The notes under the pieces are model-generated. The model was not told where the DNA came from. It saw only the letters and a program-made list of their open reading frames with translations, and searched no databases. A stretch of 42,137 nucleotides of DNA from Streptomyces sp. NRRL WC-3618. GTDB lineage: Bacteria > Actinomycetota > Actinomycetes > Streptomycetales > Streptomycetaceae. The position numbers and the translations under genes are program-made. This document shows positions 1 through 7,312 of the stretch, in pieces. Numbering within the stretch: position 1 is the stretch's first letter; every line of letters begins with the position of its first letter. The DNA lies in the NCBI RefSeq assembly GCF_001280005.1, contig NZ_LGDW01000465.1:1-42137 (forward strand). Reading direction: 5' to 3'.

Positions 1-71
1 CCACGCTCCACACCGCACACCTCGCACATCACGCGCACCCCCAGCCGGGTGCGCCCCTTCACCCGCGTGTT

Positions 72-95
72 CCGTACGTACCGCACGACGTACGG
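72..95. repeat. 8-bp inverted repeat upstream of the LPMO gene
   Basis: CCGTACGT (72-79) and ACGTACGG (88-95) are perfect inverted arms around an 8-bp spacer, ending 31 bp before the LPMO start codon. It could be an operator or a leader hairpin next to the GAAGGAG ribosome site at 113-119. CGTACG is common in Streptomyces, so chance is a real alternative. The rest of 1-126 shows nothing else recognisable. Confidence 0.35.
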
Positions 96-126
96 CGCGG
101 CGCGTACGACTGAAGGAGATCATGAC

Positions 127-1251
127 ATGGCCCTGACATCACCGTCTCCACCCTCATCCTCACCCTCGTCCCCGCCCTCCTCCCGTCCCCCACGCCGGTT
201 ACCCCTCCCCACTCGAGGCAGAGCCCTTCTCCTCGTCCTCCTGGCCCTGCTCACCGTGATCCCGGCCCTCGGCCTGGTCGTCACGGCGGGCGGTGACGCG
301 GAGGCCCACGGCACGCCGATGAAACCCGGCAGCCGTACCTTCCTGTGCTGGCAGGACGCCCTCACCAGCAGTGGTGAGATCAAGCCGATCAACCCGGCCT
401 GCAAGGCGGCGCAACAGGTCAGCGGAACCACGCCGTTCTACAACTGGTTCTCGGTGCTGCGCTCGGACGGCGCCGGCCGCACCCGGGGCTTCGTCCCCGA
501 CGGCCAGCTGTGCAGCGGCGGCAACCCGAACTTCACCGGGTTCAACACCCCCAGCGCCGACTGGCCGTTGACCCACCTCACCTCGGGCGCCAACATCGAC
601 TTCGCGTACAACGCGTGGGCGGCGCACCCGGGTTGGTTCTACGTCTACATCACCAAGGACGGCTTCGACCCGACCAAGACACTGACCTGGGACGCGCTCG
701 AGTCCCAGCCGTTCCTGAGCGTCGACCACCCACCGCGCACGGGCTCCCCGGGCACGGTCGACACCAAGTACTCCTGGAACGGCAGGCTTCCGGCGAACAA
801 GTCCGGGCGGCACCTGATCTACATGGTGTGGCAGCGTTCCGACAGCTCGGAGACGTTCTACTCCTGCTCCGACGTCGTCTTCGACGGCGGCAACGGCGAG
901 GTGACCGGCATCAAGGACCCCGGCAACCCGCCCACCGAGCCCCCGCCCGGCGTGTGCACGGCCACCCGCAGTACGACGGGCACCTGGGCCGGCGGCTACC
1001 AGTCCGAGGTGACCGTCACCAACTCCGGGAACGTGCCGATGCTCGGCTGGATGGTCGACTGGTCGCTTCCGGCGGGCCAGGCGGTCGACAGTGTCTGGAA
1101 CGGCGACGCGACCTACAACGGCCAGGCGGTGATGGTCCACAACGCCAACTGGAACGGCTCGCTCGATCCGGGCAAGAGTGCGACGTTCGGGTACGTCGTC
1201 CGGGGTTCGGGCGGTGAGACGGCGACTACCTTGCCCTGCCGGGTCGGTTAG
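127..1251 (+). CDS. Secreted lytic polysaccharide monooxygenase, AA10 with C-terminal CBM2
   Basis: A copper enzyme that oxidatively cleaves crystalline cellulose or chitin outside the cell. The ATG at 127 follows GAAGGAG by 7 nt; the longer upstream frame has no such site. The 374-residue product has a long Pro/Ser-rich, then Arg-rich N-terminus, a hydrophobic core (about residues 34-56), and cleavage at AEA|HGTPM that leaves His61 as the mature N-terminus. His61 and His167 (WAAHPG) form the copper histidine brace, and Phe244 (ETFYSCSDVVF) is the axial residue. The catalytic domain resembles the cellulose-active Streptomyces CelS2 type (PGSR, YNWF, VPDG, THLTSG, SPGT). A short Pro-rich linker (about 265-275) leads to a CBM2 (about 276-374) with typical Trp residues and Cys at both ends. 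Leu25 is a TTA codon (199-201), so translation should depend on the bldA tRNA. Family is certain; cellulose rather than chitin is inferred from similarity. Confidence 0.95.
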   Translation: MALTSPSPPSSSPSSPPSSRPPRRLPLPTRGRALLLVLLALLTVIPALGLVVTAGGDAEAHGTPMKPGSRTFLCWQDALTSSGEIKPINPACKAAQQVSGTTPFYNWFSVLRSDGAGRTRGFVPDGQLCSGGNPNFTGFNTPSADWPLTHLTSGANIDFAYNAWAAHPGWFYVYITKDGFDPTKTLTWDALESQPFLSVDHPPRTGSPGTVDTKYSWNGRLPANKSGRHLIYMVWQRSDSSETFYSCSDVVFDGGNGEVTGIKDPGNPPTEPPPGVCTATRSTTGTWAGGYQSEVTVTNSGNVPMLGWMVDWSLPAGQAVDSVWNGDATYNGQAVMVHNANWNGSLDPGKSATFGYVVRGSGGETATTLPCRVG

Positions 1252-1276
1252 ATCGGCGGGGCCGCACGTCTCGGAT

Positions 1277-1312
1277 GAGAGCTCTGTGAGAGCTCCTCGG
1301 ATGTGAGAGCTC
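1277..1312. repeat. Three copies of GAGAGCTC downstream of the LPMO gene
   Basis: GAGAGCTC occurs at 1277-1284, 1288-1295 and 1305-1312, each centred on the palindrome GAGCTC. The copies can pair with each other, and they lie between the LPMO stop and the strong terminator at 1316-1347. They may be part of a processed 3' end; no function is known to me. Confidence 0.5.
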
Positions 1313-1315
1313 AGG

Positions 1316-1347
1316 GCGGACCCGGTGGCTTCGGCCACCGGGTCCGC
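1316..1347 (+). terminator. TTCG-tetraloop hairpin terminator after the LPMO gene
   Basis: Perfect 14-bp stem (1316-1329 with 1334-1347) closed by a TTCG loop, 65 bp after the LPMO stop. There is no T tract, as is usual for Streptomyces terminators. Confidence 0.85.
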
Positions 1348-1411
1348 GAGCCGGGCCGGACGGGGGATTGGGCCCGGGGAGGTATGACTTCGGGGTGTGA
1401 CGACTGGTCAA

Positions 1412-1423
1412 GACAACGTTGTC
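1412..1423. promoter_or_regulatory. Perfect palindrome GACAACGTTGTC, shared with the other GH92 gene
   Basis: A 12-bp perfect palindrome with a central CG, the shape of a LacI-family operator, 215 bp upstream of the GH92 start at 1639. The same 12 bp occur at 27631-27642 upstream of the minus-strand GH92 gene. An imperfect relative, GACAACATCGTC, lies at 1457-1468. No LacI-family gene is present in the window, so the regulator must be elsewhere or of another family (for example ROK). The rest of the 387-bp gap 1252-1638 holds the terminator, the GAGAGCTC repeats and the DasR-like site; no small gene is evident. Confidence 0.65.
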
Positions 1424-1424
1424 C

Positions 1425-1440
1425 AGTGGTCTGGACATCA
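1425..1440. promoter_or_regulatory. Candidate DasR-responsive element (dre-like)
   Basis: AGTGGTCTGGACATCA matches the dre consensus as I remember it (AGTGGTCTAGACCACT) at 12 of 16 positions, with the left half perfect. It starts one base after the GACAACGTTGTC palindrome, so two regulators could compete here. DasR is the GntR-family repressor of GlcNAc/chitin genes in Streptomyces. The match is imperfect and untested. Confidence 0.4.
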
Positions 1441-1638
1441 CTCTATCGCTCCAACGGACAACATCGTCAAGCCGGTTGCGCCTCCGCAGGAGTGCACCCG
1501 GTACCCCGCACGCGTGACGCGAGGGCGCGTCTTTTCGAAGGCGCGCCCTCTGTCGTGGTACCGCTGGCGCACGTCACTGTCCCCGCGGCTTGTGCGACCT
1601 GTGGTGCGCGACCCGTCCGAAGGAGGAGGGGCCGCGTC

Positions 1639-4347
1639 ATGCGTGTCCGCCTTACGTCCCTGCTGCTGGCCGCCGCCCTGGCGCTCGCCGCGCCCGTCCC
1701 GACGCCCGCGAGGGCAGCGCCGCCAATCCCCCTGGTCCAGGATCCGACGCCGTACGTCGATCCGCTCATCGGCACCAGAAACGGCGGCGACGTGTTCCCG
1801 GGCGCGGTCGTCCCGTTCGGCATGCTCTCCTGGAGCCCGGAGAACACCCGGGGCGACGCCACCCGAACGGCGGCCCCCGGCGGCTACCACTACGACACCA
1901 CCCGTATCCGAGGCTTCAGCCTCACCCACATGTCCGGCACGGGCTGCGCGGGCGGCAGCGGCGACATCCCGTTCTTCCCGTACGCGGGTGAGGTCACGTC
2001 CTCCCCGGCGAGCGACACCCAGGACGCGGTGTACGCGGCCGACTTCAGCCACGCCGACGAAAGTGCGGAGCCGGGCCACTACCGGGTGAGCATGGCGTCC
2101 GGGGTCACCGCCGACCTCACCGCGACCACCCGCACCGGCTCCGCCCGCTTCGCCTACCCGCCCGACCGACCGGCGTCGATGCTGATCCGCACCGCCAACT
2201 CCGAGGTGGGCTCGACGGCTTCGACGGTCACGATCGACCCCGCCGCCCGCACGGTCTCCGGGTCCGTCACCTCCGGCAATTTCTGCGGCCACGTCGACCC
2301 GGAAGCCCGGCGCCCTTACTACACGCTCCACTTCACGGCCCGCTTCGACCGCGCTTTCAAGGCGTCGGGCACCTGGCAGGACGACCGGCTGACCCCGGAC
2401 GCCACCTCCGCGTCCGGCGGGACCGGCGGCTTCACCGCCAACAGCGGACGTCCCGTGCCGGGCAAAGGGGCGGGCGGATATGCGGAGTTCGAGCCCGGGA
2501 CCGGCCCGGTGGGCGTCAAGGTCGGTATCTCGTACGTCAGTCGGGCGGGCGCCGAGGCCAACCTCGCGGCTGAGAACCCGCCGGCCCGCTCCTTCACGTC
2601 GGTCCAGCAGGCGGCCCGACGGGCCTGGCGGGACAGGCTCGACGCCATCAAGGTCGGCGGCGACACGGAAGCCGAACGCACCACCTTCTACACCGCCCTC
2701 TACCACTCCCTCCTCCACCCGAACGTCATCAGCGACGCCGACCGCCGCTACCGGGGCGGCGACGACCGGGTCCACCTGGTCCGGGCGGGCCACGACCGCC
2801 AGTACGGCACCTTCTCGGGCTGGGACGTCTACCGCTCCCAGGTCCAGCTGCTCACCCTCCTCGACCCCGACACCGGCTCGGACATCGCCCAGTCCCTCTA
2901 CGAACTCAGCTGCCAGAACGGCGGGTTGTGGGACCGCTGGCTGCACGGCGCGAGCGGCACCCACGTCATGAACGGCGACCCGTCGCCCGCCGCCCTCGCC
3001 GGCATCCGTGCCTTCGGCGGTACCCGCTTCGACCTGCGCGGGGCGCTGGACTCCCTGGTGCGGGCGGCGACGACACCGACGGAACGGGACCTGTCACCGG
3101 CGGGCAGGCCGGTCCTGTCGGTCGGGCAACGCCCTTCCCTGGACAAGTACTTGGCCCTTCACTACATGCCGTCCGTGTCCAACGCGTGGGGCGGCGCGGC
3201 GGAGACCCTGGAGATGTCGGGCGCCGACTTCGCCCTCGCCGAACTGGCCCGCGCGGCCGGACGGACGGAGATCGCGGACAGCTTCCTGAAGCGCGCCCAG
3301 TGGTGGCAGAACAACTTCGACATCGCGGCCCATGCGAGCGGCGGCTACATCACCGACCGCAAGGCGGACGGCAGTTGGGTACCCGGTTTCACCCCGGCCA
3401 CCGGCAACGGCTTCGTCGAGGGTACGGCGGCCCAGTACACCTGGATGGTCCCGCACAACCCGGCGGGCCTGTTCACGGCAATGGGCGGCGCCGCCAAGGC
3501 GATTGACCGCCTGGACGCCTTCTTCCACCACACCGACGGCAGCTGGGCGCTCACCGGCAGCGGCGGCGAGAAGTCCGAGCTGGACAACGAACCGTCCGTC
3601 AACGTCCCCTACCTGTACGCCTACGCGGGCGCACCGCACAAAACCCAGCAGACGGTGCGCGCGGCGCTGACGAGGCTCTGGTCGACGCGCCCCGGCGGCA
3701 TCCCCGGCAACGACGACCTGGGCGCGATGTCCTCCTGGTACGTCTTCGCCGCGCTCGGGATGTACCCACAGGTGCCGTCCCGAGCCGAACTGGTCCTGGC
3801 CTCACCCCTGTTCCCGAGGATCGAGATCAACCGCCCCTACGGCAACGACATCTCGATCCACGCGCAGGGAGCGGCGGCGGACGCCCCGTACGTCCAGTCC
3901 CTCGCGGTCAACGGTCTGGCGAGCGAACGCCCCTGGCTCCCGGCGTCCTTCGTCCGGGACGGCGGCACCCTGGACTACACCCTCGCCGCCACCCCGAACC
4001 CCACCTGGGGCACCGCTCCGTCCGACGCCCCGCCGTCCTTCCGGGCCGGCGAGCAGCCGTACCAGATCAGCGTCGGCCCGAAGAGTGCGACGCTCGCACC
4101 GGGCAGGGTGTCGGACAGGGCGGCCGTGGTCAGGCTGCCCCTGCCGAGGCCGCCGCTCCGTCCGCGTCAGTGGGCTCGAAGCGCGTCGAGTGCGGTGAGA
4201 GCCACGTGCAGTTCGGTGCGCTGTGCGCCGGACTCCAGATCGCGGTCGAGGACCCGCTCGATGGTCCGCAGGCGCTGGTACATGGTTTCGCGGGAGAGGG
4301 CGCCCCGGCGTGCGGCGGTGGTCTTGTTGCCGGCCGCTTCGAGGTAG
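1639..4347 (+). CDS. Secreted GH92 alpha-mannosidase (GH92-1)
   Basis: A calcium-dependent exo-alpha-mannosidase that trims mannose from glycans outside the cell. The ATG at 1639 follows GAAGGAGGAGG; upstream in-frame starts give junk sequence. A signal peptide (about 1-26, ending PARA) precedes the GH92 N-domain (TPYVDPLIGTRNGGDVFPGA) and the catalytic (alpha/alpha)6 domain. Visible motifs are the general acid Glu594 in EGTAAQYTW, NEPS (a motif linked to alpha-1,2 specificity in studied GH92 enzymes), and Asp692/Asp693 in GNDDLGAMSSWYVF, which supply the base region. Family-like sequence ends near 4080. The last 75-90 codons are Arg-rich and overlap the 3' end of the convergent PucR gene by 181 bp, so the normal C-terminus has probably been lost by truncation or frameshift. 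The catalytic core looks intact. The gene probably has its own promoter under the two sites at 1412-1440. Confidence 0.9.
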   Translation: MRVRLTSLLLAAALALAAPVPTPARAAPPIPLVQDPTPYVDPLIGTRNGGDVFPGAVVPFGMLSWSPENTRGDATRTAAPGGYHYDTTRIRGFSLTHMSGTGCAGGSGDIPFFPYAGEVTSSPASDTQDAVYAADFSHADESAEPGHYRVSMASGVTADLTATTRTGSARFAYPPDRPASMLIRTANSEVGSTASTVTIDPAARTVSGSVTSGNFCGHVDPEARRPYYTLHFTARFDRAFKASGTWQDDRLTPDATSASGGTGGFTANSGRPVPGKGAGGYAEFEPGTGPVGVKVGISYVSRAGAEANLAAENPPARSFTSVQQAARRAWRDRLDAIKVGGDTEAERTTFYTALYHSLLHPNVISDADRRYRGGDDRVHLVRAGHDRQYGTFSGWDVYRSQVQLLTLLDPDTGSDIAQSLYELSCQNGGLWDRWLHGASGTHVMNGDPSPAALAGIRAFGGTRFDLRGALDSLVRAATTPTERDLSPAGRPVLSVGQRPSLDKYLALHYMPSVSNAWGGAAETLEMSGADFALAELARAAGRTEIADSFLKRAQWWQNNFDIAAHASGGYITDRKADGSWVPGFTPATGNGFVEGTAAQYTWMVPHNPAGLFTAMGGAAKAIDRLDAFFHHTDGSWALTGSGGEKSELDNEPSVNVPYLYAYAGAPHKTQQTVRAALTRLWSTRPGGIPGNDDLGAMSSWYVFAALGMYPQVPSRAELVLASPLFPRIEINRPYGNDISIHAQGAAADAPYVQSLAVNGLASERPWLPASFVRDGGTLDYTLAATPNPTWGTAPSDAPPSFRAGEQPYQISVGPKSATLAPGRVSDRAAVVRLPLPRPPLRPRQWARSASSAVRATCSSVRCAPDSRSRSRTRSMVRRRWYMVSRERAPRRAAVVLLPAASR

Positions 4348-5792
4348 TGACGCAGGGTCGCCAGCAGGTCCGTGCCGTGCTGGGCGTCGTGATCGATGAG
4401 TCGCCCGAGTCGCTGTTCGGTGTACTCCTGGATCCGGGTGTCCTCGCGGAGGGCGTACAGCAGGCGGGGCAGGCCGATGTCGGACAGCTCGTGGAAGGAA
4501 CGGTCCGGGGGGAGGGGCTGGCCGGGTGGCGTGGCCTCGGCGACGCGGGCCGCCTCGCGGAACGAGCGGGCGGTGTCGGAGAGGTCCGTGATCTCCGAGC
4601 CGACGCTCACCACTGCCCGCGGGGCCGAACTCAGCACGGTGCCGCACAGGCGTTCAAGGATGGGGCGCCAGGGCTGGGAGGGTCGCAGCGCCAGCAGGAT
4701 GCCGAGCCGGTCGGGGGCCAACTCGCCGACCAGGGCCGGGACACCTGCCGTCCGCAGCTCCTGGAACAGGCGGGTCTCGGATGCGGTGCCCCCTCCGTCG
4801 GCGCGGAACGCCACCAGGGCCGCGACGAACCGGCTTCGGTCGGTCGGCAGGCCCAGGGCCGCGCAGCGGGCGTGGGCGTCCTCGGCGGAGTGGTGGCGCT
4901 GGTCGACCAGGTCGCGAAGGGCGTTTCGGTGTGCCGTGCGTTCCCACGGGGTGGAATGGACGAGTCGGGCGACGGTCAGGGCCATCGCGGTCCTCTCCAG
5001 CACGGTGATGTCCTCCGGCCCGAAGGCGGGGCCGTCCGGGCGGGCCGGAAGCATGATCACACGGCCCCAGCGCTCGCCCTGGTACTCGACGGGTGCGGTG
5101 AGCCAGCCCGCCGGGCCGCATGTCGCCGTGGGGTCGGCGGCCCCGGTGGCTCGGGAACGCCGTTCCCAACCGGTGAGCGCCTCCGCCACCGTGCCGCCGG
5201 ACGGTTCGCAGATCAGTGCCTGGTGCGTCAGGTTCTCCAGGACCACCGTGCGGCCGCACATCTCCGCCGCCGCACGCACCACGTCCTCCGGACCGGCACC
5301 ACGCAGGGTCAGGGCGGTGAACGCCTCGTGGATGCGCTGGGTACGGCGCATCGCGTCCGCCTGGTTGCCGAGCAGGAGCGCGTGCACGACCTGGGTGACC
5401 TCAAGGAAGTTGACGTCCTGGGCGAGCGTGACGAGGGGAAGGCCACGCAGGCGGCAGGCGTCGACGAGTGCGTCCGGCGGGCGGTGATAGCGGCGTACGA
5501 GCTCGATGACCAGCGCCGCGGCCCCGACGTCGGCGAGTTCGTCGACGTACCGGCGCACGCCGGGCGCATCCTCCGGGAGCGGCATTCCGGTGGTCAGGAC
5601 GAGTTCGCCGCCCTTGAGGAAGGACGCGGGGTCGGTCAGTTCGGTGATGTGGACCCACCCGACCGGCCGGTCCAGGTGGAGTGCGCCGGTGACGACCTGG
5701 GGCAGTCCGGCGGCCAGGACGGGGAGGGCCAGGACGTCGGCGAGGGTGACCGCGCGGGCGGGCCCGTGGCCGGCCGGGTGGTTGTCGTTCAC
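4167..5792 (-). CDS. PucR-family transcriptional regulator (PucR-1)
   Basis: A DNA-binding regulator of the PucR/CdaR type, a family that often senses purines, amines or amino acids. The GTG at 5792 follows GGAG by 5 nt and begins just before the PucR sensory domain (VTLADVLALPVLAAGLPQVVTG). Frames reaching further upstream are implausible. In the 541-residue product the N-terminal PucR domain spans about 15-130, a GGDEF-like middle about 290-410, and a C-terminal helix-turn-helix about 475-530 (YLEAAGNKTTAARRGALSRETMYQRLRTIERVL). It is divergent from the aminotransferase gene across a 251-bp gap, so it probably controls that pair and perhaps the whole amine locus. Its 3' end lies antisense to the end of GH92-1. 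It is a clear paralogue of the second PucR gene at 20899. Confidence 0.9.
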   Translation of the reverse strand: MNDNHPAGHGPARAVTLADVLALPVLAAGLPQVVTGALHLDRPVGWVHITELTDPASFLKGGELVLTTGMPLPEDAPGVRRYVDELADVGAAALVIELVRRYHRPPDALVDACRLRGLPLVTLAQDVNFLEVTQVVHALLLGNQADAMRRTQRIHEAFTALTLRGAGPEDVVRAAAEMCGRTVVLENLTHQALICEPSGGTVAEALTGWERRSRATGAADPTATCGPAGWLTAPVEYQGERWGRVIMLPARPDGPAFGPEDITVLERTAMALTVARLVHSTPWERTAHRNALRDLVDQRHHSAEDAHARCAALGLPTDRSRFVAALVAFRADGGGTASETRLFQELRTAGVPALVGELAPDRLGILLALRPSQPWRPILERLCGTVLSSAPRAVVSVGSEITDLSDTARSFREAARVAEATPPGQPLPPDRSFHELSDIGLPRLLYALREDTRIQEYTEQRLGRLIDHDAQHGTDLLATLRHYLEAAGNKTTAARRGALSRETMYQRLRTIERVLDRDLESGAQRTELHVALTALDALRAH

Positions 5793-5928
5793 GGTGTCTC
5801 CAGGGGATCCCCTGCTCGGGCCCGGCGCCGCGCGCGGGAGTGCCCGGCCACTGTGACAAGCGTCGCTGACCTGCGCAAGAGCCGTCCGTGAACGATCGGC
5901 GCCCGGCACCGACCCCGATGGGACTGAC

Positions 5929-5943
5929 ACATCGTCCGGATGT
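5929..5943. promoter_or_regulatory. Inverted repeat ACATC-N5-GATGT in the pucR/aminotransferase gap
   Basis: Perfect 5-bp arms around 5 bp, midway in the 251-bp divergent gap 5793-6043. It is a possible PucR-1 operator by position only; short repeats like this arise easily by chance. Confidence 0.25.
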
Positions 5944-6043
5944 CGCGCCCCCGCCGGACAGATCGCACGTTGGCGCACCCCTGGTCCGCGGAGATGCTCG
6001 GGGACACCGCAGCAGAGTCGAACACCGAGGCCGGGAGACGAAC

Positions 6044-7312
6044 ATGACCGCACTGTCGCCGCACCTTCGCCAGGCCACGCCCGTGGTGGCGGCCCGGGGC
6101 GAGGGCGTCCACCTCTTCGACCAGGACGGCCGCCGCTATCTCGACTTCACCGCCGGCATCGGCGTCACCAGCACCGGGCACTGCCACCCCAAGGTCGTGG
6201 CGGCGGCGCGGGAGCAGGTGGGCACGCTGATCCACGGCCAGTACACGACGGTCATGCACCGGCCCCTGCGCCGCCTCGTCGACAAGCTCGGCGAGGTGCT
6301 GCCGGCCGGCCTGGACAGCCTGTTCTTCACCAACTCCGGCAGCGAGGCCGTCGAGTCCGCGCTGCGCCTGGCCCGCCAGGCCACCGGCCGGCCGAACGTC
6401 ATCGTGTGTCACGGCGGCTTCCACGGCCGTACGGTCGCCGCCGCAGCCATGACCACCTCGGGCACCCGCTTCCGCTCCGGTTTCTCGCCGCTGATGAGCG
6501 GGGTGGTCGTCACTCCCTTCCCGTCCGCCTACCGCTACGGCTGGGACGAGGAGACCGCCACCCGCTTCGCCCTGAAGGAGCTCGACTACACGCTCCAGAC
6601 GATCTCCGCGCCCGCCGACACGGCGGCGATCATCGTCGAGCCGGTCCTCGGCGAGGGCGGCTATGTGCCCGCGACCCGGGCGTTCCTGGAGGGGCTGCGG
6701 GAGCGCGCCGACCGCCATGGATTCCTGCTGATTCTCGACGAGGTACAGACGGGCGTCGGCCGCACCGGACGCTTCTGGGGCCACGACCACTTCGGTGTCA
6801 TCCCGGACATCCTCGTCACCGCCAAGGGGCTGGCCAGCGGCTTCCCGCTGTCCGGCATCGCCGCCTCAGAGGAGCTGATGGCCAAGGCCTGGCCCGGCTC
6901 GCAGGGCGGTACGTACGGCGCCAACGCCGTCGCGTGCGCCGCGGCCTGCGCCACGCTCGACGTCGTACGGGACGAGAAACTCGTCGAGAACGCCGAGGCG
7001 ATGGGCAAGCGGCTGCGCCACGGGCTGGAGGCGGTGGCCGACCGGACGCCGGGTATCGGCGACGTGCGGGGCCTCGGGCTGATGCTGGCCACCGAGTTCG
7101 TCACCGAGGACGGCAGCCCCGACGCCGAGACCGCCGCCCGTGTGCAGCGCGCCGCCGTCGACGAGGGCCTGCTTCTGCTGCTGTGCGGGGCCTGGAACCA
7201 GGTCGTACGGATGATTCCGGCGCTCGTCATCGACGAGACGGCGGTGGACGAGGGCCTCCGGGCGTGGGCGACCGCGGTCGAGGCCGGAACATCGGGAGCG
7301 GCAGGGCGATGA
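6044..7312 (+). CDS. gabT: Class III (PLP) aminotransferase, 4-aminobutyrate aminotransferase-like
   Basis: Transfers an omega-amino group (GABA or a related product of polyamine breakdown) to a keto acid, giving a semialdehyde. The start at 6044 (TNMTALSPHLRQ) lies after a weak GGGAGA site; the upstream frame is non-coding in character. The 422-residue length fits the family. Visible motifs: FTAGIGVTSTGHCHPKVV, NSGSEAVESALRLARQATGR (PLP phosphate binding), HGGFHGRT, the LDEVQTGVGRTG Asp motif, and the Schiff-base Lys in VTAKGLASGFP. Its stop overlaps the start of the next gene (ATGA), so the two are translationally coupled. The aldehyde dehydrogenase at 11748 could oxidise its product. Exact substrate is uncertain: beta-alanine or other omega-amino acids are possible. 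Confidence 0.88.
   Translation: MTALSPHLRQATPVVAARGEGVHLFDQDGRRYLDFTAGIGVTSTGHCHPKVVAAAREQVGTLIHGQYTTVMHRPLRRLVDKLGEVLPAGLDSLFFTNSGSEAVESALRLARQATGRPNVIVCHGGFHGRTVAAAAMTTSGTRFRSGFSPLMSGVVVTPFPSAYRYGWDEETATRFALKELDYTLQTISAPADTAAIIVEPVLGEGGYVPATRAFLEGLRERADRHGFLLILDEVQTGVGRTGRFWGHDHFGVIPDILVTAKGLASGFPLSGIAASEELMAKAWPGSQGGTYGANAVACAAACATLDVVRDEKLVENAEAMGKRLRHGLEAVADRTPGIGDVRGLGLMLATEFVTEDGSPDAETAARVQRAAVDEGLLLLLCGAWNQVVRMIPALVIDETAVDEGLRAWATAVEAGTSGAAGR

Noticed and set aside
1303..1638. Upstream extension of GH92-1 as coding
   Set aside because: It contains the terminator and operators, and the protein it would add is not GH92-like. The AGGAGG site and signal peptide support 1639.
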